Below, piece by piece: positions 26,345 to 35,567 of a DNA stretch of 64,000 nucleotides. Location of the stretch: assembly GCF_017377395.1 (NCBI RefSeq), contig NZ_CP061800.1, positions 186,001-250,000 on the forward strand, given 5' to 3'. The position numbers and the translations under genes are program-made. Below the pieces are notes generated by a model. The model was given only the letters and a program-made list of their open reading frames with translations. It did no database searches and was not told the DNA's origin. This DNA comes from Desulfonema magnum. GTDB lineage: Bacteria; Desulfobacterota; Desulfobacteria; Desulfobacterales; 4be13. The stretch's first letter is position 1. Each line of letters opens with the position of its first letter.

Positions 26345-26563
26345 GTGTTAGGTGTCAGGTGTTAGGTGTTAAGTGTCAGGTGTCAGGTGTCAGGTGTCAG
26401 GTGTCAGGTGTCAGGTGTCAGGTGTCAGGTGTTAGGTGTCAGGTGTTAGGTGTCAGGTGTTAGGTGTCAGGTGTCAGGTGTTAGGTGTTAAGTGTCAGGT
26501 GTTAGGTGTTAGGTGTCAGGTGTCAGGTGTTAGGTGTTAGGTGTCAGGTGTCAGGTAGGTGTA
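26345..26563. repeat. Heptanucleotide minisatellite (GGTGTCA/GGTGTTA)
   Basis: About thirty near-perfect copies of the 7-bp unit GGTGTCA or GGTGTTA run from just after the binding-protein stop codon to about 80 bases before the hybrid kinase start. The same phrase occurs in short runs at 15262-15283, 37451-37468 and 62716-62745. Seven is not a multiple of three and the run is outside genes, so length changes would alter spacer length only. Confidence 0.9.
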
Positions 26564-26644
26564 AAATGACTGAAGCTTGAACATCGTGTTATGACAGACT
26601 GCTGTTTTCCGGCCCTCGAGGGCAAAGAGAAACAAAGGAAAAAG

Positions 26645-29128
26645 ATGACGCAGAAACATTCTGAGAAAGAAATCAAATTCCGGCTGCGTACCAAATTTAT
26701 GATCGGTATCATCATTCTTGAGTGTATCCTGATGACAGCGATTATTCTTGTGGTTGAGAATCAGATGCGAAACTCCATTCTGGACGAATTTTCAAAAGGA
26801 GGACTTTCCATCACCAGAAATCTGGCAGCAATGAACACCAACTACGTTGCCACGTATAATTATTTGAAAATTGAACAGAATGTCGCACAGGTCAAAGCGG
26901 ACAGCGGCCTGCTCTATGCAGCGGTGATCTTCTACGACGGTGAGGTGGCAAACTATACCGGGCCTAAGAAAATCAGAGATAAAATACTCACCGGCCCTTT
27001 TCATGAGCAGACACTCAAAATTGACAAGCCGCTGGTCCAGCACGGAGACTTGGAAGATACAACGTTTTGTGACATTGCCGTGCCTATCCTGCTTGAAAAT
27101 GAAAACTGGGGCACCGTGCGATGCGGCTTTTCCCTTGAGGGCATAAAAGCAGCGATCCTCAGAACGCGTATTCTTTTACTGAGTCTGGGACTGATCGCAC
27201 TTTTCTCAGGCTGTATTGCCTCACTTCTGCTGGCACGCCGCATCACCCATCCCATCGGATCCCTTGTCAGCAGTGTGGAAGCCATATCCGGGGGGGATTA
27301 TGATCACCCGATTCATATCACAACCTCTGATGAAATCGCTTATCTGGGGCATCGTTTTGCAGCGATGCAGGAAACCATAAAAGCGCATATAGAACTGCTG
27401 ACCAGCACCAATGAAAGACTGAAAAAAGCCAAGGAAGCGGCCGAAGCCGCGAATGTTGCCAAAACCCAGTTTCTCACCAATATCAGCCACGAAATCCGCA
27501 CCCCCATGAATGCCGTACTCGGAATGACCGAACTGCTCCTTGAAACGGATCTGTCGAAAAATCAGCGCAAGCTTTCAGAAACTGTGTATCGCTCAGGACA
27601 GGGGCTGCTGGGTGTCATCAACAGCATCCTCGATTTTTCCAAGATGGAGTCCGGCCGGCTGGAACTGGTGCAGGTCGGTTTTAATCTGCCTGGGCTGATT
27701 GAAGATACAGTGGAATTTATCGCCGAACGCGCCCATAACAAAGGCATCAGCATTACCTGTCTCACCTATCATGATATTCCAGCGTTCGTGAACGGAGACC
27801 CTGAAAGACTGCGCCAGATACTTATGAACATCATCGGCAATGCTGTCAAATTCACAGAAGCCGGCGAAGTGAATATAAAAGTCCGGCTCATGCAGCAGGA
27901 TGTTGACAGTGCCCTCATACAGTTCGAAGTGTCAGATACCGGTATCGGGGTGGAACCCAATGTCAGGGACGCTATTTTCGATGTCTTTTCCCAGGCTGAC
28001 GGCTCACTTACCCGCCGTTATGAAGGGCTCGGGCTCGGGCTGGCTATCACCAAACAACTGACAGATATGATGAGCGGTGAAATCCGTTTTGACAGCACTC
28101 CCGGGGAAGGGTCCACCTTCTGGCTCACAGTCCGTTTTGAAAAGCAGAACACTGCAATTCCGGATGAGGATAAGGAAGAAGAATCTCTTGAAAACCTCAG
28201 AATCCTTGTTCTTGACGGAAATGATACCAGCCGATCTGTAATATCTTATCATCTGGTCGAATGGGGGGTCCGGGTCACGGAAGCGGAAGACACGGACCAG
28301 GTCTTTGAGATGCTTGAACAGGAAGCGTCTCAGAAAGATCCTTTCCAGGCCGTGCTTCTGGATGTGACAGTACCTGACACAAATATCTGGGAAGTGGCTC
28401 AGAAAATAAAAGCTCATCCCTCATTGCCAGATGTCGAACCCATTCTGCTTATCCCCGTAGGCTTTTATAATAATGACAAAGAGACCCGGGGGCGTGAATT
28501 CCCAAACTATCTGAGCAAACCTGTGAGTCAGTCAAAGCTTTACAGCTATCTTATCGCTCTTATGAAGGGTTCCCTCCGGCCAACAGATGCCAAAAAGGAA
28601 AAGGAACATCCGAAAATATCCGCTCAGTTCGAATGCCACGCCCTTCTTGTGGAGGATAATGCGGTAAATCTGGCCCTGGCGCGGAAAAAATTGGAATTCT
28701 TCGGATGCACGGTGGATGAGGCGCGGAACGGAAGGGAAGCCATTGAAGCCTTTACTAAAAATACTTACGATATTATTGCCATGGATTGTCAGATGCCTGT
28801 AATGGACGGATACGAGGCCACACGAATTATCAGAAAAAAAGAGAAAGTCATGGGAATTTCCCCCACCCCTGTTTTTGCCTTAACTGCCCATGCCATGGAA
28901 GGAGACCGTGAACGTTGTATCGCCGCAGGCATGGATGATTATCTGAGCAAGCCCTTTACCATGGAAGAGCTGTATAATGTACTCAAGGAATGGATGCAGC
29001 GGAAAGATTTATCAGGGAATCAGGGAAATAAAGACGAATCAGCGCCCCCGGACAAACAGGCTGAGAATATTATCACAGATGCTTTGCCTGCGTCTGACAC
29101 CTCATTTTCAGAAACTATTGACAGATAA
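26645..29128 (+). CDS. Hybrid sensor histidine kinase, HAMP-HisKA-HATPase-REC-REC, without HPt
   Basis: An 827-residue membrane kinase. Two membrane helices enclose a periplasmic sensor domain of about 140 residues. A HAMP domain (ARRITHPIGSLVSSVEAISG), a HisKA site in [16 protein letters not shown], and an HATPase domain (VSDTGIGVE, GLGLGLAITKQL) follow. The first receiver looks weak; the second is canonical (LLVEDNAVN, IAMDCQMPVMDGYEA, LSKPF). The paralogue at 40258-43212 continues into an HPt domain, but this protein stops in the linker. ATG at 26645 follows AAAGGAA and aligns exactly with the paralogue's start. It pairs with the binding protein upstream. Confidence 0.92.
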   Translation: MTQKHSEKEIKFRLRTKFMIGIIILECILMTAIILVVENQMRNSILDEFSKGGLSITRNLAAMNTNYVATYNYLKIEQNVAQVKADSGLLYAAVIFYDGEVANYTGPKKIRDKILTGPFHEQTLKIDKPLVQHGDLEDTTFCDIAVPILLENENWGTVRCGFSLEGIKAAILRTRILLLSLGLIALFSGCIASLLLARRITHPIGSLVSSVEAISGGDYDHPIHITTSDEIAYLGHRFAAMQETIKAHIELLTSTNERLKKAKEAAEAANVAKTQFLTNISHEIRTPMNAVLGMTELLLETDLSKNQRKLSETVYRSGQGLLGVINSILDFSKMESGRLELVQVGFNLPGLIEDTVEFIAERAHNKGISITCLTYHDIPAFVNGDPERLRQILMNIIGNAVKFTEAGEVNIKVRLMQQDVDSALIQFEVSDTGIGVEPNVRDAIFDVFSQADGSLTRRYEGLGLGLAITKQLTDMMSGEIRFDSTPGEGSTFWLTVRFEKQNTAIPDEDKEEESLENLRILVLDGNDTSRSVISYHLVEWGVRVTEAEDTDQVFEMLEQEASQKDPFQAVLLDVTVPDTNIWEVAQKIKAHPSLPDVEPILLIPVGFYNNDKETRGREFPNYLSKPVSQSKLYSYLIALMKGSLRPTDAKKEKEHPKISAQFECHALLVEDNAVNLALARKKLEFFGCTVDEARNGREAIEAFTKNTYDIIAMDCQMPVMDGYEATRIIRKKEKVMGISPTPVFALTAHAMEGDRERCIAAGMDDYLSKPFTMEELYNVLKEWMQRKDLSGNQGNKDESAPPDKQAENIITDALPASDTSFSETIDR

Positions 29129-29680
29129 CCTTCTGAAAAAAATGTGCCTGACAAAGCCCCGGATACGGACAGTGCTGCTGATAGGCAATTCCGAACGGAC
29201 CCGGAGTGCAAAAGTTTTATTTTTGCAATTGCGAAAAAGCATTTTTCGCACTCCGGATAGAACTCCGGAAAACCTGTTCAGCCCTCAGTCACCAGTATCG
29301 GAGAGGGGCAATGCTATTGACTCAGGCTAAGAATTTTTATGATTCCGGAACGCCCGAAAATAAAGGTTCTGCTTTTTGGCTGTCACCCGGATCGGTTCCG
29401 ATGAAATCAGAAGGTTATATCCTTAGCCCGATGCGTATGGGGGAGTCCCACCAAATTTTAAGCCTGCGGAAACGCGGCACCGGCTGAAAATTTTTCGACC
29501 GGTGCGGTTAAACATAACTATTTGAAATTAAAAATAGCTGTAGGGTGGGCGGCGCGAAGCGGACCCCACCCTGCAAAAATTGTAACCGCACAGGTCGAAA
29601 TTTTTCAGCAAAACTGCCTCGGTGAAGCAGGAAGAAAAGGACAGATTATTTTAAATTTTTCAGGACAGAAGGTGAGAAGA
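29129..29680. repeat. Spacer with short CCGGAGTGCAAAA palindrome and family F fragment
   Basis: 29200-29257 is a palindrome CCGGAGTGCAAAAGTTTTAT...TTTTCGCACTCCGGA. 29540-29575 holds GTAGGGTGGGCGGCGCGAAG and part of its complement. A frame from 29129 to the palindrome continues the kinase linker composition (Pro/Asp/Lys-rich), which suggests that the kinase's missing C terminus was lost near here. The next gene's ribosome-binding site is AAGGTGAG. Confidence 0.5.
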
Positions 29681-32608
29681 ATGAATGAGAAGATACCTTT
29701 TCGAGTTGCTGTAATTGAAGATAATCAAAATGACATGCTCCTGTTTCAAAAAGCATTTGAAAAAGAGCGGGATCAGTGGGAATTTATCTGCTTTTGCCAG
29801 TCTGAGGACGCACTGGGAACATTTGTCACAGATTACCAAACCTTTGATCTGGTTGTCGCAGATTACAAATTACCTGGTATGAACGGTCTGGAATTATTTA
29901 AAGAACTGAATGACCGAGACATTTTTTTACCTTTTATTCTTTTAACCGGAACCGGTACGGAAAACCTTGCTGTTGAAGCGATTAAGGCAGGAACAAATGA
30001 CTATGTGATAAAAGATTCTCAGAACAATTATCTGAATGTGTTGCCCATAACACTCAGAAAAGTGATCCGGGACTATAAGGACCGTCTGGCTTATGAGCGG
30101 ACCCGGCGGGAGAGGGACACCATCAGCATTATCTCCGAATTATTTCTATCTTCCGGCTCCCTGGATGATATTTGTCAGCAGGTGCCGAAAATTCTTGCAG
30201 ACCGATTTGGCTTTCCCTTTGCCAGAATTACCTTTTGGGATCAGGCATCAGATAAAATCATTCTGGCGGGGGCAACAGGTGTTCCTGATAAAAATGCTCT
30301 CCCGATACAGCTTCCGGCGGACAGAACTGTGGCGGGCAAAGTGATCGCTTCCGGAAAACCCCTTGCGGAACTCAGTATCAGCCAGCGGTCCGAGCCCCAA
30401 TTTGACACCTATAAAAAACTCGGAGCAGAGACCGTTGTGTGTGTGCCCATGACAGGTAAAAGAAAGGTGGTTGGCGCGCTGAGTCTGGCGGATTTTAGCG
30501 AACGTCGGGACGCGGTTTCTCTCACAGACACTCTCCGGGTGATTGCAAACCATTTTGCACAGGAAATTGAGCGTGAGGAAGCGCGGCAGGAATTGGAAAA
30601 AGCCAAACAGGCTGCGGAAGCCGCTTCAAAGGCCAAGTCCGAATTTCTGGCAATGATGAGTCATGAAATCCGAACCCCCATGAACGGAGTTCTTGGTATG
30701 ACCCGGCTTCTTCTGGACACGGAGCTGCCCCCCCGTCAGCGTGAATTTGTGGAGACCATACAGGCATCGGGTGAAAGCCTGTTAACCATTATTAATGATA
30801 TTCTGGATTTTTCCAAAATCGAATCAGGAAAAATGGGCTTGGAAAAACACCCTTTTGAACTTCGGCTCTGCATTGAAGAAAGTCTTGAACTGATGGCTTC
30901 AAAGGCATCGGAAAAAAAGATTGAACTGATCTCCCGAATCGAACCGGATGTTCCCAGTTTCATCAGTGCGGATATTAACCGTCTTCGTCAGGTGTTACTG
31001 AATCTTGTCGGGAACGCGCTCAAATTTACAGAAGAGGGGGAGATTTTTATCTGGGTGAGGACTTCCGAAACCGGGAAGGCAGGGACCCGGGACCCGGGAA
31101 AAATATCTTCCGCCCCGCCCGAACTTTTATTTTCTGTCAGAGATACGGGAATCGGAATTCCTGAAGATAAAAAACGATTTCTGTTTCAGCCCTTTTCCCA
31201 GATTAATGCCTCCGCGACACGAAAACACGGAGGAACAGGTCTGGGGCTGGTCATCTGCTCACAACTGGTGAAATTAATGGGGGGAAAATTATGGGCTGAG
31301 AATTCTGTCGGAAAAGGTTCGACATTCTCGTTTACCATTCAGATAAGCCCGGTATCAGGCATGCCCCGGACATATCCGGCAGCTGCCTCCCCGGAACTCA
31401 TAAAAAAACATGTGCTGATTGCAGATGACAATATAACCAGCTTGCAGACATTAAAGTTGCAATGCGAACAATGGGGGATGATCCCTTATACAGCGTCATC
31501 AGGCAGGGCCGCATTAAACCGGATTCAGCAATGTCAGACCTTTGACATTGCCATTCTGGATATATGGATGCCGGAGATGAGCGGCCTTGTCTTAGCTGAA
31601 AAAATACGGCAATATCAGGAGTACCGCGATTTGCCGATCATCCTGCTGAATGCCATAGGTGACTCCCGGATTTCCCTGCAAAATCAGAATATGACACATC
31701 TCAAAGTGTTGAGAAAGCCTGTCAGACTTTCCCAGCTTTTCAATGCCCTGACAAATCACTTCGGAGATCAGACCGCTTCGGAATGCCGGGAGAAACCAGC
31801 CAAAGCACCTGAGGTTAAAACACAAATCAATTCTCAGCCGGGAATCCGTCATCCGCTCCGCATTCTGGTGGCCGAAGACAATCAGATCAATCAGAAGCTT
31901 ACTAAATATATTCTTAAAACAGCGGGTTATCAGGCGGATGTCGTCAATAACGGAACAGAAGCGCTGGAAAAATTTGAGCAGCAGTCTTATGATGTGGTGC
32001 TGATGGATATCCAAATGCCGGAAATGGACGGAACAGAAGTCACCCGTCACATAAGGGATAACTGGCCAAAAGAAAAGCAGCCCTGGATCATTGCCATGAC
32101 AGCGGATGTGCTGTCAGGGGGCAAAGAAAAATATCTGAACCAGGGAATGGATGATTTCATCAGCAAACCCATGCAGCCGGAGAAACTCATCAGCGCACTG
32201 AAAAACTTACGGTCCCCTGATATTCAGAAACCTTCCGATGATGCTCCCCCTGTTTCCGACGTTCAATCCCCGTCATGTATTAATTTGAAAAAACTATTTT
32301 CATTGGTACATGGAAAAGAAGATTTAATGAAAGATTTTGTGAATACGTTTTTAAAGGATACCCCGGCCAGGGTCAGAAAAATAGATCAGGCTATTCTTGC
32401 AAAAGACTTGGAAGTGTTGGAATCACAGGCGCACAGTCTCAAATCAGAGAGCGCTATTTTCGGGGCAACTGCCCTGTCCGAGTCTTGCCGAATATTGGAA
32501 CATGCGGCCCGGGACCGTATCCGGGAAGGACTGTCAGAAACATTCGTAAAGCTGAAAAAAGAATATGAACAGGTCAGATCAGCTTTAGAAGCAAAATTAA
32601 CTGCTTAG
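29681..32608 (+). CDS. Cytoplasmic hybrid histidine kinase, REC-GAF-HisKA-HATPase-REC-REC-HPt
   Basis: A 975-residue soluble phosphorelay protein with no membrane span. Domains in order: receiver ([23 protein letters not shown]), GAF (about 165-320), HisKA with [16 protein letters not shown], HATPase ([23 protein letters not shown]), receiver ([20 protein letters not shown]), receiver ([21 protein letters not shown]), and HPt with [13 protein letters not shown]. Start 29681 follows AAGGTGAGAAGA; an upstream frame from 29522 runs through a repeat. The stop TAG coincides with the edge of a family D element. The NtrC-type regulator downstream (32952) is a likely phosphorelay output. Confidence 0.93.
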   Translation: MNEKIPFRVAVIEDNQNDMLLFQKAFEKERDQWEFICFCQSEDALGTFVTDYQTFDLVVADYKLPGMNGLELFKELNDRDIFLPFILLTGTGTENLAVEAIKAGTNDYVIKDSQNNYLNVLPITLRKVIRDYKDRLAYERTRRERDTISIISELFLSSGSLDDICQQVPKILADRFGFPFARITFWDQASDKIILAGATGVPDKNALPIQLPADRTVAGKVIASGKPLAELSISQRSEPQFDTYKKLGAETVVCVPMTGKRKVVGALSLADFSERRDAVSLTDTLRVIANHFAQEIEREEARQELEKAKQAAEAASKAKSEFLAMMSHEIRTPMNGVLGMTRLLLDTELPPRQREFVETIQASGESLLTIINDILDFSKIESGKMGLEKHPFELRLCIEESLELMASKASEKKIELISRIEPDVPSFISADINRLRQVLLNLVGNALKFTEEGEIFIWVRTSETGKAGTRDPGKISSAPPELLFSVRDTGIGIPEDKKRFLFQPFSQINASATRKHGGTGLGLVICSQLVKLMGGKLWAENSVGKGSTFSFTIQISPVSGMPRTYPAAASPELIKKHVLIADDNITSLQTLKLQCEQWGMIPYTASSGRAALNRIQQCQTFDIAILDIWMPEMSGLVLAEKIRQYQEYRDLPIILLNAIGDSRISLQNQNMTHLKVLRKPVRLSQLFNALTNHFGDQTASECREKPAKAPEVKTQINSQPGIRHPLRILVAEDNQINQKLTKYILKTAGYQADVVNNGTEALEKFEQQSYDVVLMDIQMPEMDGTEVTRHIRDNWPKEKQPWIIAMTADVLSGGKEKYLNQGMDDFISKPMQPEKLISALKNLRSPDIQKPSDDAPPVSDVQSPSCINLKKLFSLVHGKEDLMKDFVNTFLKDTPARVRKIDQAILAKDLEVLESQAHSLKSESAIFGATALSESCRILEHAARDRIREGLSETFVKLKKEYEQVRSALEAKLTA

Positions 32609-32919
32609 AGCCTGTTTGAAAAGTAGGGAATATGAGCAGTTATAAGAGACAATGATCATATCTCCGTGTCACGGTCACATTTTTTCAGGACATGTCTTTT
32701 AAAAAAGGTGTCAGGAACAGTGTCAGTCCGCTTTCCGGCTTCCCGGGCCGCGTTCGGAACTGCTTTTGGGACAGGCTCCCGTGTCTTCGCTGCAAAAAAA
32801 ACAGCCACAAAGGCACCGGGACACGAAGTGACTTCGTGAACCTTCGTGCCTTTGCGTCTTCGTGGCAAAAAACAGCCACTTATGATTACTCATATTCTTT
32901 ACTTTTCAAACATGCTCTT
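32607..32919. repeat. MITE-like element with AGAGCCTGTTTGAAAAGTA ends (family D)
   Basis: The left end begins inside the kinase stop codon, TAGAGCCTGTTTGAAAAGTA, and the right end is TTTACTTTTCAAACATGCTC. The internal part (AGCAGTTATAA, AGACAATGATCATATC, GGACATGTCTTTTAAA) is nearly identical to 43718-44116. It contains the dispersed CTTCGTGGCAAAAAACAGCC phrase. Confidence 0.85.
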
Positions 32920-32951
32920 AAATCTCCTTAAAGAAGGAGGAACATTATTTC

Positions 32952-34310
32952 ATGTCTTCCAAAACAAAATTGCTTTTTGTTGATGATCACGAAATGACAC
33001 GGAGGCTTTTTTTGGAGGCCGTTTCAAATGATTCGCTGATCATCGAAACTGCATGTGAGGGGCAGGATGCGCTGACAAAGCTCCGAACATTTCCCGCGGA
33101 TATTGTGTTTACCGATATTAAAATGCCAGTGATGGACGGCCTCATATTGTTAGAAAAAATCAGAATACACTACCCGAACATTTTTATCGTGGTGGTCACG
33201 AGTTCCGACAGAATAGAAGATGCAGTACAGGCCATGAAAGCGGGTGCTTATGATTATATTCATAAGCCGTTTGATCCTGATGTGATTATGACGGTGATCG
33301 AAAGCATCACCGGCCATAAAAAGATATTGGAAGAAAACCTTTTTAACGGGATAGACCGCCGAAAAGACTACCGGTTTGAAAATATTGTGGGCTGTGATCC
33401 CATAATGCTTCAGATATTTGATAAAATTAATGATGTCGCCATAACCAACGCAACGGTCCTGCTCACTGGAGAAACCGGGACCGGCAAGGACCTGGTGGCC
33501 GCGGCAATCCATTATAAAAGTCACAGAAAAGAAGGTCCTTTCATCAGGGTGAACTGCGCTGCTCTTACAGAAACACTGAGCAACAGTGAATTGTTCGGTC
33601 ATGAAAAAGGGGCTTTTACCGGGGCAATTTCTCAGAAAAAAGGGTATTTTGAGATTGCCGACGGGGGAACGATTTTTCTGGATGAGATCGGTGATCTCCC
33701 TATTCCCACGCAAGTCTCTCTTTTGCACAGCATTGAATCAAGAACTTTTCAGCGCGTGGGCGGAACCAAGATGTTTAAAGCCAATACCCGGATTATCTGC
33801 GCGACAAACAAATCACTTCCCACAATGGTGAAGGAGAACCTTTTCCGTGAGGACCTGTTTTACCGCATCAATGTTGTTTGTATTGATATTCCCGCGCTTT
33901 GTAAAAGAAAATCAGATATTCCTGTGCTTGCGAATTATTTTTTGAAAAAATTTTGCACTGAGACAAAAAAAAACATCCCCCGTATTTCTGATGCGGCAAT
34001 GAAAATACTGACCCAATATAACTGGCCGGGCAATGTCAGAGAATTATCAAATATTATCGAAAACGCTGTTATTTTTTGCAAGGGAAAAGAAATTGTTCCT
34101 GCCAACCTGTTAAAGATAGGAGAAAAACCTCATAAAAAAGCGTTTACGCTCAACCTTTCCTCCTGGTCACTCCCCCGTGCGGAAGAAATGATCATACGCA
34201 AAGCCCTGGCGGAAACAAACGGAAACCTGAAGCAGGCGGCCAGTGAACTGAATATTGCCCGCGGAACCCTTTACAGCAAAATGAAAAGATATGGGATACA
34301 AAAACCTTAG
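32952..34310 (+). CDS. NtrC-family sigma-54 response regulator
   Basis: A 452-residue regulator with three domains: receiver (LFVDDHEMT, IVFTDIKMPVMDG, IHKPFDPD), AAA+ ATPase (Walker A TGETGTGKD, GAFTGA loop in HEKGAFTGAISQ, Walker B GGTIFLDEIGDLP), and a Fis-type helix-turn-helix ending LKQAASELNIARGTLYSKMKRYG. It activates sigma-54 promoters when phosphorylated. AAGAAGGAGGAAC precedes the ATG. It lies downstream of two hybrid kinases and is the likely transcriptional output of at least one. Its target promoters are not identified in this window. Confidence 0.94.
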   Translation: MSSKTKLLFVDDHEMTRRLFLEAVSNDSLIIETACEGQDALTKLRTFPADIVFTDIKMPVMDGLILLEKIRIHYPNIFIVVVTSSDRIEDAVQAMKAGAYDYIHKPFDPDVIMTVIESITGHKKILEENLFNGIDRRKDYRFENIVGCDPIMLQIFDKINDVAITNATVLLTGETGTGKDLVAAAIHYKSHRKEGPFIRVNCAALTETLSNSELFGHEKGAFTGAISQKKGYFEIADGGTIFLDEIGDLPIPTQVSLLHSIESRTFQRVGGTKMFKANTRIICATNKSLPTMVKENLFREDLFYRINVVCIDIPALCKRKSDIPVLANYFLKKFCTETKKNIPRISDAAMKILTQYNWPGNVRELSNIIENAVIFCKGKEIVPANLLKIGEKPHKKAFTLNLSSWSLPRAEEMIIRKALAETNGNLKQAASELNIARGTLYSKMKRYGIQKP

Positions 34311-34392
34311 CCAATCGCCCGAGTCTTTGCTTCCTGCCTGATATTGATCACTTTTGAATCTTCTTTTTTTTACCGTGAAAATACATTTTGAA

Positions 34393-34452
34393 AAGCCGGG
34401 TTTTTTATCTGAAAACATTTTCATAACCGGGGGCAAAAAACCCGGCTTTTTT
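34393..34452. terminator. Hairpin with CCGGG stem and T run after the NtrC-type gene
   Basis: AAAGCCGGGTTTTTT and AAAAAACCCGGCTTTTTT form a strong stem followed by T residues. It is the core of the family A hairpins without the GTAC ends. Two similar blocks with the same TACCATGAAAATACATT lead-in lie at 51145-51420. It is placed to end transcription of the regulator gene. Confidence 0.6.
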
Positions 34453-34517
34453 ATGAGCGTTTATTTAAAAAATCAAAGAATTATTCAGAAAAATATATGG
34501 TAAAACCTCATCTGATA

Positions 34518-34533
34518 TGTCGTATTTTGAACA
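34518..34533 (-). promoter_or_regulatory. Copy of the TGTTCAAAATAC[A/G]ACA motif
   Basis: On the minus strand it reads TGTTCAAAATACGACA. Six further copies lie upstream of subtilisin genes (38107, 48216, 48319, 50582, 50662, 50734). This one is about 600 bases upstream of the interrupted small gene at 35131. Confidence 0.45.
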
Positions 34534-34796
34534 CATTCTATTTTGTCACAGATAAAAATGCCTTGTTTTTTCAGACTCACACATCCAAAAATTTTGTTGA
34601 TTCTTTGAAAACACAAGAATGGCATTTTGATGCTCAGGATGATAATTTTTTAAAATCAGTAAATTGAAAATTTTTTTAAAGCCTGCTGGAACTGAAAATA
34701 TCCAAAAAAATAAACATATTTTACTTTTTTTCTGTTAATGGCATAATTTTTGCTACTATTTATGAATACTCAGCAGATGAAAAATTCACACAAACA

Positions 34797-35010
34797 CTCG
34801 TTCCCACGCAAAGCATGGGAACGAGTGCTTATCTCGTTCCCACGCTTCGCGTGGGAATGCCCTGCCGGACGCTTCGCGTCCTGTGCCGACGGGAGCTTCG
34901 TGACGCTAAACGTCTGATCTGCGTTCCCACGCAAAGCATGGGAACGAGATTAACGAGATTAACGAGATTAACGAGATTAACGAGATCAACGAGATCAACG
35001 AGATCAACCG
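34797..35010. repeat. CGTTCCCACGCAAAGC palindromes and a 9-bp tandem repeat
   Basis: 34797-34945 holds three palindromes of the CGTTCCCACGC...GCGTGGGAACG type and two GGACGCTTCGCGTCC hairpins. 34946-35008 is a tandem run of the 9-bp unit GAGATTAAC, changing to GAGATCAAC. A related but decayed copy lies at 37918-38040. Reading frames here (74-80 residues) are repeat translations. Confidence 0.85.
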
Positions 35011-35130
35011 CACAGGTTGCAAAATTGTTCCTTAGCAAACTGCGAACAGACAAATGAAGTATACCGGAATAATAAAAAATTTGTCCTCAGTGACAAATGG
35101 GTGACGAAAAATTCAGAAAAGAGGGTTAAA

Positions 35131-35463
35131 ATGAAGAAGCAAACAAAAATAATCTTTGAAACCGCCATAATATTCTGATTTATAACAGCTTTCTGTGTTC
35201 ATGCAGATGAAATAGCAAAGACATCTTCTTTTTTTCACTCAAATTTCTCATCAGATAACGTGACTGAGCATCTCGCAAACCAGAACGCATCAGCCGTAAA
35301 CACATATCCCAAAGATCACCGTTCTTATGATGAAAAAAAATCAACTTATTCACTCACGCGCGGGGGGTCCTGTCCCACCGTTATTGTCAGAAACGTTTCT
35401 TTAGGGACAGCGATTGGTACCATGATTTTAGCTTTAGATAAGGACAGGGTTTCTGACAGATAA
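35131..35463 (+). pseudogene. Interrupted gene for a small secreted protein
   Basis: GAGGGTTAAA precedes an ATG that opens MKKQTKIIFETAIIF, then an in-frame TGA (35176-35178), then FITAFCVHADEIAKTSSFF and about 90 more residues to TAA at 35463. Ignoring the TGA, the N terminus is a classic signal peptide cut after HA-DE, so the stop probably broke a real secreted-protein gene of about 110 residues. The rest (SDNVTEHLANQNASAVNTYPKDHRSYDEKK) is not recognised. Part of the 3' end (GTCAGAAAC...GTTTCTGAC) is palindromic. Sequencing error is an alternative. Confidence 0.5.
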
Positions 35464-35468
35464 AAAAA

Positions 35469-35499
35469 TGCGTTCCCAAGCCGGAACTCGGGAACGCGG
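35469..35499. terminator. GCGTTCCC/GGGAACGC hairpin
   Basis: An 8-bp stem with a 12-base loop lies between the interrupted gene (stop at 35463) and the 3' end of the converging subtilisin gene (35568). It may serve as a terminator. Confidence 0.5.
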
Positions 35500-35567
35500 G
35501 CTGTTTATAACAAGTTTCAGATTATCATGCCGAAAAATACAGCATTCTCTGCGTGAGCTGTCTTAAA

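Noticed and set aside
26345-26563. Possible CRISPR or satellite origin
   Set aside because: It is a simple 7-bp tandem run without spacers, iteron-like spacing to a replication gene, or DnaA boxes.
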